Assembly (NCBI GenBank): GCA_002336115.1
Contig: DDEN01000022.1
Coordinates: 276,356 to 340,355 of the forward strand
Reading direction: 5' to 3'
Source: Chitinophagaceae bacterium UBA1953
GTDB taxonomy: Bacteria; Bacteroidota; Bacteroidia; Chitinophagales; Chitinophagaceae
Length of the DNA stretch: 64,000 nt
Position numbers and translations under genes: made by a program. The notes under the pieces were generated by a model, which saw only the letters and a list, made by a program, of their open reading frames with translations, was not told the DNA's origin and ran no database searches. Positions 55,372 through 63,266 of this stretch are shown one piece after another (positions within the stretch are counted from its first letter, which is position 1; each line of letters starts with the position of its first letter).

Positions 55372-56781
55372 TCATTTTCTGCGGGAGAAATAATACACCG
55401 GTATACCGACAGATGTAATGAGTAATCCAAACAATGAATTGATAATTGGTGCAGAACCATGCCGGTAATTTTCTACATCGGTATAAACAGTACTTACTAA
55501 GAAAACAAGTGTAAACAAAACAAACAAGGCCGGAACAAACGGGTAACCCCAGACTTTATAAGGACGGTCGGCTGACTTCATCTTCACCCGTAAAATAAAA
55601 ATGCCAAATGCACTCATGCCATAAAACAGCCAGCTTACAAAAATGAGCATATCTGTTAACGTATCAAACGAACCACTGAAGATGAGCAACACTGTCCACA
55701 CTGCATTTAACAGCAAAGCATTGCCCGGTGTTTGAAAACGTGGATGCACTTTTCCAGCAAATGCAAACCATTTGTTTTCTGTTCCCATTGCATAAGTAAC
55801 TCTTGATGTAGATAACACATTTGCATTAGTGGTACCAAGTGTTGAAAGCACAACCATGAGTACAATCAATGCAGCACCGGTTGTTCCCCATGCCGCAGTG
55901 GCTGCATCAGCAGCAATAAATGAAGAAGCAGCCATTTGCTTTACAGGCAATACATACACAAATGCAAGATTCACCAATACGTAAGTAAGAATACAAACAG
56001 CCAGGCCTATCAATAAACTTTTAGGAATATCTTTTTGCGGATGTTTGATTTCACCTGCAACAAATGTGATATTGTTCCAGCCATCATAAGCCCAGAAAGC
56101 ACCCGCTGTTGCAGCCATAAATGCAGTGAGTAAGGAAAATCCCTGCGGTGCATTCGATAAATGATCGAACAGGTTATGACCATTTCCTTTCCCTGAAAGA
56201 AAAATTCCTGCTATTAATAAAAAGATGGCAATAATTTTTAAAGCGGTCAGCAGCCGTTGAATACCTGCACCCATCTGCATACTGCGGTAATTGATGATGG
56301 TAAAAAAAACAATCAGTAAAACAGTGAGCAGTTTAATTCCAATCTGTTGCAATGGAAAAATATCACCAATAAAAGGAATGTGCAGGTGAATACTTTGTTC
56401 AACAGTTTTTGAGAATGTTGGCAGGTGAAAAAAATAATCGGCATACTGGCTGCACACATAAGCAATGGATGCGTTGCCTGCCGTATTAAACACGGCAAAC
56501 GCAGCCCAGCCATATAAAAAAGCAAAAGCATCACCATACATTTTCTGAAAGAATACATATTGTCCGCCGGTTTCTGGAAACATAGCTGCAGCTTCAGCAT
56601 TGGTTAATGCACCAAACATGGTTATAATACCGGCTATCATCCATACAACAATCAACAGTAATGGCGACCCAAGCTGTAAGGTCATGATTGCCGGTTTCAT
56701 AAAAATACCGGAGCCGATGACACCGCCAATAACAATGGCTACAACAGAAGAAAGGGAAAGTGTTCGCTGTAATTGTTGCAT
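55372..56781 (-). CDS. APC-superfamily amino acid permease
   Basis: A 469-aa transporter with about twelve hydrophobic helices. The helix-1 loop VIGGVIGSGIFMKP is the substrate-binding GSGIF motif of the family, and AAMFPETGGQYVF and FWAYDGWNNIT are further LAT/APC signatures. It likely imports or exchanges an amino acid across the inner membrane. Substrate is not readable. It is a standalone gene, with its start about 160-190 bp from the divergent lipoprotein gene at 56969. Confidence 0.92.
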   Translation of the reverse strand: MQQLQRTLSLSSVVAIVIGGVIGSGIFMKPAIMTLQLGSPLLLIVVWMIAGIITMFGALTNAEAAAMFPETGGQYVFFQKMYGDAFAFLYGWAAFAVFNTAGNASIAYVCSQYADYFFHLPTFSKTVEQSIHLHIPFIGDIFPLQQIGIKLLTVLLIVFFTIINYRSMQMGAGIQRLLTALKIIAIFLLIAGIFLSGKGNGHNLFDHLSNAPQGFSLLTAFMAATAGAFWAYDGWNNITFVAGEIKHPQKDIPKSLLIGLAVCILTYVLVNLAFVYVLPVKQMAASSFIAADAATAAWGTTGAALIVLMVVLSTLGTTNANVLSTSRVTYAMGTENKWFAFAGKVHPRFQTPGNALLLNAVWTVLLIFSGSFDTLTDMLIFVSWLFYGMSAFGIFILRVKMKSADRPYKVWGYPFVPALFVLFTLVFLVSTVYTDVENYRHGSAPIINSLFGLLITSVGIPVYYFSRRK

Positions 56782-56968
56782 AAAGCTGTTGCATTAAAGA
56801 TAATGGTTAATGCAACAGCCCATTTATAAATTTCACAGCTACAGAAAAAATCATGCTTCCAGGCCTACTGTTTTTTCACAATTCATTAAACATTGCCGTT
56901 TAAACGGGCATCATTTTTTCGGCTCTAATTGTTGAAAGATCAAATTGAATATCCCAAAAAACAGACAC

Positions 56969-57547
56969 ATGAAAAAGACAATGAAACTGTGGCTGATGAT
57001 ACCGGTGTTAGCAGTAATTGTTTTATCTGGTTGTGGTCCCACAGCACATATTGAAAAAGACAAACAGGTTAATTTCAGCCAGTATAAAACATTTGCATGG
57101 GCAAAAGAACAGAACAGGCGGTCGAGAAACGATATGATGGAACGCAACATCAAGTCGGCTATTTCACAGGAGTTAAAGAAAACAAAGGGCTGGCGTGAAG
57201 ACAACCGCAACCCTGATGTGCTGTTGAGTTATGATGTGCTGGTTGAACGTAATTCAAAAACTGAACAGGATCCTGTTTACAGGAATGGCTTTTACCGCAC
57301 ATTCTATAATCCTTACCGTGGCCGGTTTTACAATGTATATTATCCATCGCAGTTTATGGGTTACAACCGTTACTCAGTTCCTGTACGAGAAGGAACCATC
57401 ACCATTACAATGGTTGATGCAAATACCGAGCAGACAGTTATGCAGGGCTGGGCAACAGAAGAAATTGATAACCGCAACATCAGTTCAAATGAAATTGACA
57501 GAATTGTGCATGCGATTTTTAAAAAGTTTGATGTGGCTACCAAATAA
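56969..57547 (+). CDS. DUF4136 family lipoprotein
   Basis: A 192-aa lipoprotein from the ATG at 56969 (MKKTMKLWLMIPV); an upstream in-frame ATG is less likely. The signal peptide ends in the lipobox VLSGC. The core has the DUF4136 pattern: QYKTFAWA, NIKSAISQELKKTKGW, DVLLSYDV and GTITITMVDANTEQ, ending with IDRIVHAIFKKF. This family is common and uncharacterised in Bacteroidota, probably periplasmic facing. It is convergent with the RtcB gene and separated from it by the inverted-repeat element. Confidence 0.88.
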   Translation: MKKTMKLWLMIPVLAVIVLSGCGPTAHIEKDKQVNFSQYKTFAWAKEQNRRSRNDMMERNIKSAISQELKKTKGWREDNRNPDVLLSYDVLVERNSKTEQDPVYRNGFYRTFYNPYRGRFYNVYYPSQFMGYNRYSVPVREGTITITMVDANTEQTVMQGWATEEIDNRNISSNEIDRIVHAIFKKFDVATK

Positions 57548-57565
57548 ATGTTGATGTATTAATTT

Positions 57566-57700
57566 AAAGGGCTGTATCAAAAAATGTTTCACACAACGGT
57601 ACAGAGAATACAACGTTCACTACGAATTCATTTTTCTTAGCGTCCTTTGTCTTCGTTTTGAACTTTGTGTGAAATGAAAAACTTTTGATACAGCCCCTTT
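57566..57700. mobile_element. MITE-like inverted-repeat element
   Basis: The segment has terminal inverted repeats aaagggctgtatcaaaa (57566) and its near-perfect complement ending at 57700, with an inner arm tttcacacaa / ttgtgtgaaa. The interior of about 60 bp has no ORF. Ends of this kind resemble insertion-sequence termini, so it may be a non-autonomous element. No clear target duplication is visible. It lies between convergent genes and could equally act as a terminator; both are inference. Confidence 0.6.
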
Positions 57701-57719
57701 TAAGAATTACCCGGTAGTT

Positions 57720-59165
57720 CTATTCACCTTGTATTTCTTTTTTGTTCTTCCATGAACGGTGTTTGGCTCCGTCCATCTTTACAATTTTTGGAGTGAATTT
57801 TCCAATCACATCAACCAACGCTTTCTGGCTTTGCATCACTTCATCAATATCCTTGTATGCAAAAGGCGATTCATCTAAACCACCACCAAGCAATTTCACA
57901 CCGAATTTTTTCAGCTCATCCCTGAACTGTTTATCGGTAACACTTTCCATTGCTCTTGTGCGGCTCATCTTTCTTCCAGCACCATGGCTGGCCGAATTAA
58001 CTGATGCAGCTTCACCCTTTCCTTTTACAATAAAACCATTTGCTGTCATGCTTCCGGGAATAATACCCAATACATTTTTTCCTGCGGGTGTTGCTCCTTT
58101 GCGATGAACAATCACTTCCTTTCCATTATACATTTCCTTCCATGCAAAGTTGTGATGATTCTCCACCATCTTCATTGGCTTACGTCCCAACTGCTTTGCA
58201 ATTTTTTCATGAATCACATGATGACATGCACTTGCATAATCGCCTGCAAGATTCATTGCGTTCCAGTATTCCATTCCTTCTTCTTCATCCAATGTTAACC
58301 ATGCAAGATTTTTTGCATCCTGTGGTAAACGCCGTTTGCTGATGGCGATCCTGGTATAATGGTTTGCAATATTTGCACCCAATGCTCTTGATCCCGAATG
58401 ACTCAACAGTCCAATATACATTCCGGCATCCACACCAAGCACTTCATCTTTTTCTGTAATCTCCACTGCACCAAACTCTACAAAGTGATTACCACTTCCG
58501 CTTGTACCTAACTGCTTCCATGCACGGCCATGCATGTTTTTCAACAAAGGCATTTCATAAAATAAATGGTTGTCCATTATTTCATGATCTGCAGCCTGGT
58601 CAAACTGACCACCACTGCCAAACAAAGTAGCTTCGCCCAGTTCTCTTGCAAAAAAACTTTCACGCTGTGTTAAGTCATTTGGGTTGATATCGAAAATACT
58701 CAGGCACATTCTGCAGCCAATATCCACTCCCACACCATAAGGGATGACTGCATTTTCTGTTGCCAGCACTCCGCCAATCGGCAAGCCATAGCCGCTGTGA
58801 GCATCGGGCATTAATGCACCTGCAACAGTTACGGGCAATTTTGCTGCGGTGTACATCTGGTGCATCGCTCCTTCCTCAATATGTTCCTGTCCGAAAATAT
58901 TAAACTGTATTCCGTTTTGGTTGAGTGAAATATTCTGTCCATCAACTTCCGGTTCAGGAACCAATTTTTCAGCAATTGGTTTTAATACCTCATCATTCAG
59001 ATAATTTTCAGGCGCATTGAGAATTTGTTTCAATATCTCCAATGCATCTTCTTCTTTATGAAGTTTGAATTTTGTGCACATTACATGCATTGCCACACTT
59101 ACTACCGGTCCTTCCGGGTAACCAATGGCTCTTATTTGTTTTCCTGATAATTTTAATTTGCTCAT
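57720..59165 (-). CDS. rtcB: RNA ligase RtcB
   Basis: A 481-aa RtcB when started at the ATG at 59165 (MSKLKLSGKQIRAIGYPEG); the longer frame runs back into an intergenic repeat. Metal-binding motifs are GVDIGC (D148, C151), GSGNH (H227), HSGSR (H256) and ENHHNF (H338); SHGAGR carries the His expected to be guanylylated (H394). RtcB joins 2',3'-cyclic phosphate or 3'-phosphate ends to 5'-OH RNA with GTP and manganese. It is in the same direction as, and about 2.3 kb from, the slipin gene and the permuted tRNA-like RNAs, which suggests a common RNA repair role. Confidence 0.95.
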   Translation of the reverse strand: MSKLKLSGKQIRAIGYPEGPVVSVAMHVMCTKFKLHKEEDALEILKQILNAPENYLNDEVLKPIAEKLVPEPEVDGQNISLNQNGIQFNIFGQEHIEEGAMHQMYTAAKLPVTVAGALMPDAHSGYGLPIGGVLATENAVIPYGVGVDIGCRMCLSIFDINPNDLTQRESFFARELGEATLFGSGGQFDQAADHEIMDNHLFYEMPLLKNMHGRAWKQLGTSGSGNHFVEFGAVEITEKDEVLGVDAGMYIGLLSHSGSRALGANIANHYTRIAISKRRLPQDAKNLAWLTLDEEEGMEYWNAMNLAGDYASACHHVIHEKIAKQLGRKPMKMVENHHNFAWKEMYNGKEVIVHRKGATPAGKNVLGIIPGSMTANGFIVKGKGEAASVNSASHGAGRKMSRTRAMESVTDKQFRDELKKFGVKLLGGGLDESPFAYKDIDEVMQSQKALVDVIGKFTPKIVKMDGAKHRSWKNKKEIQGE

Positions 59166-59181
59166 TGTCTTTTGTTTTTGA

Positions 59182-59207
59182 ACCACAGGGACACAGAGGA
59201 CACAAAG
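59182..59207. repeat. Interspersed intergenic repeat copy
   Basis: ccacagggacacagaggac followed by acaaag, of the CACAGAG family seen at 40.7, 46.6 and 50.4 kb. It lies just upstream of the RtcB start and explains the spurious N-terminal extension of that frame. Confidence 0.45.
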
Positions 59208-59342
59208 AAGCACGAAGCTCTTTATGTAAGATTCTCTCTTGTGTGTTGTGATTATTTTTTTTTGATACCAGCTTCTGTTCGTTGTGGCATCTTCGTTGCG
59301 TCGCAATCCTTTCATCGGCATTGCAAGAATAAAACTAATATA

Positions 59343-60245
59343 TTACCACTTTGAGTAGTCTGGTTTTTCAGTTGCAATCATATTCACCATCTGCATTTCT
59401 GTTCTTATATCCTCATCAATTTTATTATAATGTTCTACAAGCGAAGGAAATAAAATTTGAATATCAAAAATGCATCTTACAACCAAATAATGCAATAATT
59501 GCAACTCATACTTTTGCTTCTCATTAGAGTCATATTTAAGAATACCTGCCTTTATTTGCTGAATGCTCAAAAACTCAGAGTGAGAATAGTTTGAATGAAA
59601 ACTATAAGTACGATTAAACAAAGATTTTCGAAGACCACTTCGTAATATCAGATTAGACCAAGAATTAAATAACCTCGGTTTTAAGCCTTTTAAAATTTTT
59701 TCTTTTTCAGCAGACTTATAAAGTTCGAAACAATCTGATTTAATAATTTCATTTCTCAATCTTTCCCACTCAGGTCGTTCATTTTTTTGCCTCAGTTTAC
59801 CTTCTTCTGAATTCATGTCAAAATGAATTCTTTGATTAATTCCAGAGTACTGCCAAACTTTTATTCTAAATCTCTTCTCTTTATCTGGTACATTTTCAAT
59901 GAATAAATAGTTAAACGTAAGATAACATTCAATTACTGCTCGGAGCAACAAACGAATACTAGGCTTATCTGCAACAAGTAACTCCTTTTGTTCCTTTCCA
60001 TAAGGCAATTTAACTCCCTTTTCAAGCTCCATCAATGTAACTGCATGTAAACATAATTTTTGAATTAAAGATTCTGACCACCCTTGGCCATCTTCAACTT
60101 GTATTTCATCTTCTACAAGAGTTTCCATTAATTCAAGAAGGATTCCAATCTTCTGCTTAATTATAGTGCAGAACTCAACATTGGACTTCTCTTCATAAGC
60201 TTCTATTATTTGAAGCATAACCAAGTCCTTTTTTGAAAGATTCAT
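59343..60245 (-). CDS. Protein of unknown function (300 aa, alpha-helical)
   Basis: I do not recognise this protein with certainty. It is predicted to be mostly helical and has a LLLRAVIECYLTFNYLF segment at about residues 97-113 and a SFHSNYSHSEFLS segment at about 226-238; such RAxxE-plus-His patterns occur in DUF5677-like proteins of unknown role, which is only a suggestion. There is no signal peptide or membrane segment. Base composition is more A/T-rich than RtcB and the slipin. It sits between the slipin and RtcB genes, with gaps of about 180 bp on either side, so it could be either part of the RNA-repair set or cargo inserted into it. Confidence 0.65.
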   Translation of the reverse strand: MNLSKKDLVMLQIIEAYEEKSNVEFCTIIKQKIGILLELMETLVEDEIQVEDGQGWSESLIQKLCLHAVTLMELEKGVKLPYGKEQKELLVADKPSIRLLLRAVIECYLTFNYLFIENVPDKEKRFRIKVWQYSGINQRIHFDMNSEEGKLRQKNERPEWERLRNEIIKSDCFELYKSAEKEKILKGLKPRLFNSWSNLILRSGLRKSLFNRTYSFHSNYSHSEFLSIQQIKAGILKYDSNEKQKYELQLLHYLVVRCIFDIQILFPSLVEHYNKIDEDIRTEMQMVNMIATEKPDYSKW

Positions 60246-60402
60246 TTACTAATTTTTATCTTATTAAGAATTATTACAGACATTGAAATTACGTTTTGCA
60301 AAATAGAATTACCAACCGTACAAGTATGCGACGCAACCAAAATTTAATAGCAGCAGTGGCGGTGACTACAAAATAATCATCATCCGCCACTACTTACTAT
60401 TT

Positions 60403-61500
60403 TTATTTCTGCGGTACAAAAATCTGCTTCAGCTGTTCAACCAATGCTCCGTTACCGCTTACGCTGATGTTGCTGATTTTTTCTGCAATCTTTTCCACGT
60501 ATTCCATTTCTTTCAGCTTCCACAGCATAGCGTTTTCTTCCATCAGTTTCGCAGTGTTCAGCAAGCTTCTTGTACTTGCAGTTTCTTCACGACGCATGAT
60601 TGTATTGGCCTGTGCTGTTTTTTCAGCAACAAGTACACGGTTCATGATTTCTTTTACATCGCCAGGCAGCACAATATCACGGATACCAAAGCTGCTTACT
60701 TCAACACCCAGTGCTTCTGCCTTTTCTTTTACACTTTGCAGAATAAAAGGTGCAATACTTTCTTTCTTTTCCAGCAACTCATCAAAGTTGTAACCGGCAA
60801 CATATTCACGCAATGCCAACTGAAAAGCAACATACAACTGCTTGTCGTATTCTTTGTTTTTCAATACAGCTTTTTCAATATCATTCACCTTGTATTGTGC
60901 CCATGCGTTCATACGCAAAGCAGCTTTGTCTTTTGTAAGAATTTCCTGGCCGTTAATTTCCAGTTGCTGCATACGCATATCCACACGGCTCATTGCAACG
61001 GTAATATTGTTGCGCCAGAAGAAATAAATACCTGGCTGCAGCATTTGTGCATACTTACCATCAACCAGCAATACTGCTTTTTCATAGCTTTCCACGTTAA
61101 TGCTGCGTACATAAGGAGCAACAAGTTTGCTCTGCAATGTTGCACGGTCAATTGCTTCGGTAATTTCAATCTTGCTGATGTCGGCTTTTACAAACTCCAG
61201 TTTCATTACACTTTTCCAGAAAGCATAGCGACCCGCAGTAAGAACAGTTTTCAAAAAACCGTTCTCGTATTGCAATGCAATTTCATTGTCTTTTACTTCC
61301 ACTACCTGCAATGCATCGGCCAGTTCAGCATCCTGCAACAGGATGTTGAGTTCAATTGGCGCAGTAAATGGTTTGGTTACATCATACATGTACACATCTT
61401 CATTCCAAAGCCAGTAATTTCCTTCTTTGAGCATACGCTGGTACACTCCACGCTTAAATACCAAAGCCACCTGGTATGCATTTACTTTTACGTTTTTCAT
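60403..61500 (-). CDS. Slipin/SPFH (band 7) family protein without membrane anchor
   Basis: A 365-aa protein. The last 190 residues are an SPFH domain (VDMRMQQLEINGQEILTK, then LQSVKEKAEALGVEVSSFGIRDIVLP and a helical MRREETASTRSLLNTAKLM). The first 175 residues hold three copies of a beta-rich module (about 6-41, 69-107, 135-175) sharing a pattern of hydrophobic strand, G, K/Y, L, G, Y, W. No hydrophobic hairpin is present at the N-terminus, so the protein looks soluble. It lies directly downstream of the permuted tRNA-like region and upstream of the RtcB gene. Confidence 0.88.
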   Translation of the reverse strand: MKNVKVNAYQVALVFKRGVYQRMLKEGNYWLWNEDVYMYDVTKPFTAPIELNILLQDAELADALQVVEVKDNEIALQYENGFLKTVLTAGRYAFWKSVMKLEFVKADISKIEITEAIDRATLQSKLVAPYVRSINVESYEKAVLLVDGKYAQMLQPGIYFFWRNNITVAMSRVDMRMQQLEINGQEILTKDKAALRMNAWAQYKVNDIEKAVLKNKEYDKQLYVAFQLALREYVAGYNFDELLEKKESIAPFILQSVKEKAEALGVEVSSFGIRDIVLPGDVKEIMNRVLVAEKTAQANTIMRREETASTRSLLNTAKLMEENAMLWKLKEMEYVEKIAEKISNISVSGNGALVEQLKQIFVPQK

Positions 61501-61740
61501 TGTTTTTAATTTATGTCACTAATTTTTACGGATTACACAAATTGAGTGACTGGTTTAAAATTTTTTTTTAAAAAAGCCTGTATTATCATCCCCCTTATTT
61601 TTACGGAGGGTGGTTATTGATACATCCTGTAATTACAGTTTTACAATTGCTCCTTTACAACTGCTGCTGTAAACTTCAACTGTTCAAGTGTAACAACACT
61701 TTGTATTCCCATACAACCCTGCTGGCAAAAAACCGGTTGC
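61501..61740 (-). other. Hairpin-rich leader between the permuted RNAs and the slipin gene
   Basis: No gene is seen. The strand contains several short perfect hairpins: 61687-61700 (agtgt/acact), 61701-61716 (ttgtat/atacaa), 61654-61673 (tttaca/tgtaaa) and a 12-base palindrome ctgtaattacag at 61627-61638. An inverted pair gtcact/agtgac brackets 61515-61550. The density suggests a structured transcript rather than a promoter region. It forms the 5' flank of the slipin gene. Confidence 0.5.
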
Positions 61741-61759
61741 TTTAATTTTTACTTACAGC

Positions 61760-61841
61760 ATTAAGAAGTAAGAGAAAAATTGGCCGGGTGATAACACAGG
61801 CTTTTTTGATTCACCATTTGAGAAGCGGTGTACTTCTTAAT
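61760..61841 (-). other. Long stem-loop beside permuted tRNA-like RNA B
   Basis: On the minus strand ATTAAGAAGTA (61841-61831) is exactly complementary to TACTTCTTAAT (61770-61760), an 11-bp stem with a 60-nt loop. The loop contains ggtga/tcacc as a possible inner pair. It starts right after the anticodon arm of RNA B and may be part of the same transcript, for example a processing or folding element. Confidence 0.5.
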
Positions 61842-61842
61842 C

Positions 61843-61911
61843 AAGCATCCACCATGCTTTGCCTTTACCGCTTGGCTACATCGTCAGATCGATGACGGGA
61901 TTCGAACCCGT
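61843..61911 (-). ncRNA. Permuted tRNA-like RNA B
   Basis: Order on the minus strand: T-arm (ACGGG-TTCGAAT-CCCGT, 61911-61895), 3' acceptor CATCGAT, 2-nt joint, 5' acceptor GACGATG, T8 and A9, D-arm GCC-loop-GGC with GG in the loop, then anticodon arm AAGCA-TGGTGGA-TGCTT. Acceptor halves pair at five positions (CATCG/CGATG), with a mismatch and a G-U pair further out. The D-arm resembles tRNA-Gln. The middle of the loop would read GUG, but position 33 is G rather than U, so decoding is doubtful. The breakpoint lies in the variable loop. Confidence 0.55.
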
Positions 61912-61918
61912 GGATTGT

Positions 61919-61985
61919 TCTGTTGCTCTACCCACTGAGCTATCACATCAGCATGTGAAAGGGAATTGAACCCTTGACCCACAGA
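61919..61985 (-). ncRNA. Circularly permuted tRNA-like RNA A
   Basis: Order on the minus strand: anticodon-stem 3' strand TCTGT (61985-61981), variable GGGTC, T-arm AAGGG-TTCAATT-CCCTT, 3' acceptor TCACATG, C, T, 5' acceptor GATGTGA, T8, A9, D-arm GCTC-AGTGGGTA-GAGC, A26, anticodon-stem 5' strand ACAGA (61923-61919). Six of seven acceptor pairs form, and the anticodon stem is perfect (5 of 5), with canonical lengths everywhere. Pairing and register appear only in permuted order. The anticodon loop would be split between the two ends; neither end supplies a U33. It lies between the AAA and slipin genes. Confidence 0.75.
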
Positions 61986-61994
61986 GTAATTGGA

Positions 61995-62157
61995 GGGAAC
62001 TGCATCTTGATACAACAGCATACAGATAGCTACTGCGTCTGCACTATGATGTTTCTTTGAAACATGCATCCGGTTTGCTGTCAACATACAAATACCCTTC
62101 TTGCCGTTAAGCAAGCTTTTGCCCCCATCCCCTAAAGGGGAGTGAGGAATTGTATTT
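61995..62157 (-). other. Upstream flank of the permuted RNAs
   Basis: Contains small hairpins at 62128-62141 (tcccc/gggga), 62100-62115 (cttgc/gcaag) and 62049-62065 (atgtttc/gaaacat), and a 6-base stretch GCATGT at 62067-62062 complementary to the 3' acceptor end of RNA A. No ORF of note. It may be the promoter or 5' leader of the RNA transcript; I see no clear promoter. Confidence 0.4.
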
Positions 62158-63234
62158 TTAATTCAATAATTCAATCTGTCTGCGGAAACCGATTACTTCC
62201 ATTTTTTCAACTGCTGGTACTTTCTCATGCGGGTTTGCTATTTCCGCAATCGTCATTGGTTTATCAATTGCAACATCAAAACCAAAATGAGTTGACAAAC
62301 GTTTTGCTTTTGCAACACCGAGTTTTCCAAATTCATATTTGGCAATTAACCTTCCTTTACGCAATAGTGCATTATCAACCATTGTAAGTGAACTGTTGAA
62401 CGTACAGATCAGTTGCACATTCAGGAAATCGGCCAGCAAACCATCCGAAATATTCAACAGGTTTGATACTGACGAGCTGCTGCTGTACTTGCGGTCCATG
62501 ATAATATTTTCAGCGTCTTCAATAATCAATACAGTGTTTGGATTATCAATCAGCAATTCAATAAAATCAGGATTCATCAGGTTGCCTGCAACCGATGGCG
62601 ACAGGAAGAGCACACGTTTTTTGATTTTTCCAACCAGGTAACGCAGGTACGTTGTTTTACCTGTGCCGGGTAAACCATGTAACAGCACAATTCCTTTATC
62701 GTTCTTTTGGCCAAGCCGTTTACGGATCACTTCATCCACTTCTTTAAAATCATCTTCATAAAAAAGATCAAGATCAAGTTTTGTGCGTTTTATCTCCATT
62801 GATTTTAACTCAAGGCTGTTCCGGTTTTGAACAATGAGATTAATTTCAAGTGGCTGTCGTCGCTGCCTTTCTTTAAACTGGTTCACCATTGTTGTTAACT
62901 CCTGCACAAATGTTTCATTTGTTCCATCATGCAATACTTCACAGTAGTCATCATCAAACTCAATCACCATCCTGTTTTTTAAAATCATCACCGTTTTATC
63001 AAACTCATATTTTTTCTGTTTGCGTTTATACCAGCGGTACCGGTGCGTATGTTCTATCATTTCATGATAACGCTCTTTAAATACAGCAAACGCTTTTTCT
63101 CCATCTATCCCGTTTACGAAATTGATACTGGGAAGATTGTTGAAGAAATACAGGTATAAAATTTTTGTATCCAAAAAGCTGTCGCCAAAAACATTGTTGA
63201 TGTTGATCACTTTCTGGTTAAATAAATTTTCCAT
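62158..63234 (-). CDS. AAA ATPase, BCS1-like
   Basis: A 358-aa AAA protein. Walker A is GLPGTGKTT (residues 187-195), Walker B VLIIEDA (235-241), the sensor-1 Asn is N280 (CTFNSSL) and the arginine finger is in ALLRKGR (292-295). The NISDGLLADF and ALLRKGR pattern is that of the BCS1 subfamily, in which the ATPase translocates folded or RNA/protein substrates. The first 170 residues form a family-specific domain with basic stretches (RYRWYKRKQKKYEF) that could bind RNA. There is no membrane segment. It lies 32 bp from the RNase H-like gene and immediately before the permuted RNAs. Confidence 0.87.
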   Translation of the reverse strand: MENLFNQKVININNVFGDSFLDTKILYLYFFNNLPSINFVNGIDGEKAFAVFKERYHEMIEHTHRYRWYKRKQKKYEFDKTVMILKNRMVIEFDDDYCEVLHDGTNETFVQELTTMVNQFKERQRRQPLEINLIVQNRNSLELKSMEIKRTKLDLDLFYEDDFKEVDEVIRKRLGQKNDKGIVLLHGLPGTGKTTYLRYLVGKIKKRVLFLSPSVAGNLMNPDFIELLIDNPNTVLIIEDAENIIMDRKYSSSSSVSNLLNISDGLLADFLNVQLICTFNSSLTMVDNALLRKGRLIAKYEFGKLGVAKAKRLSTHFGFDVAIDKPMTIAEIANPHEKVPAVEKMEVIGFRRQIELLN

Positions 63235-63266
63235 TGTTTTAGTTTTTAGTCGTTCTGTTCATTTTA

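Noticed and set aside
59166..59321. N-terminal extension of RtcB by 52 residues
   Set aside because: The extension is translated from an intergenic repeat; RtcB proteins start with the segment encoded at 59165.
60736..61509. 257-aa frame on the plus strand
   Set aside because: It lies fully opposite the slipin gene and has a Cys/His/Phe-rich composition typical of an antisense shadow.
61895..61949. Ordinary linear tRNA made of D-arm 61941-61925 and T-arm 61911-61895
   Set aside because: Only 13 nt separate the arms, too few for an anticodon arm and variable loop, and the acceptor ends pair over just four bases. Permuted pairing is far better.
61884..62114. 76-aa frame over the permuted RNA region
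   Set aside because: It overlaps the tRNA arms, has no relatives that I recognise and no plausible start signal.
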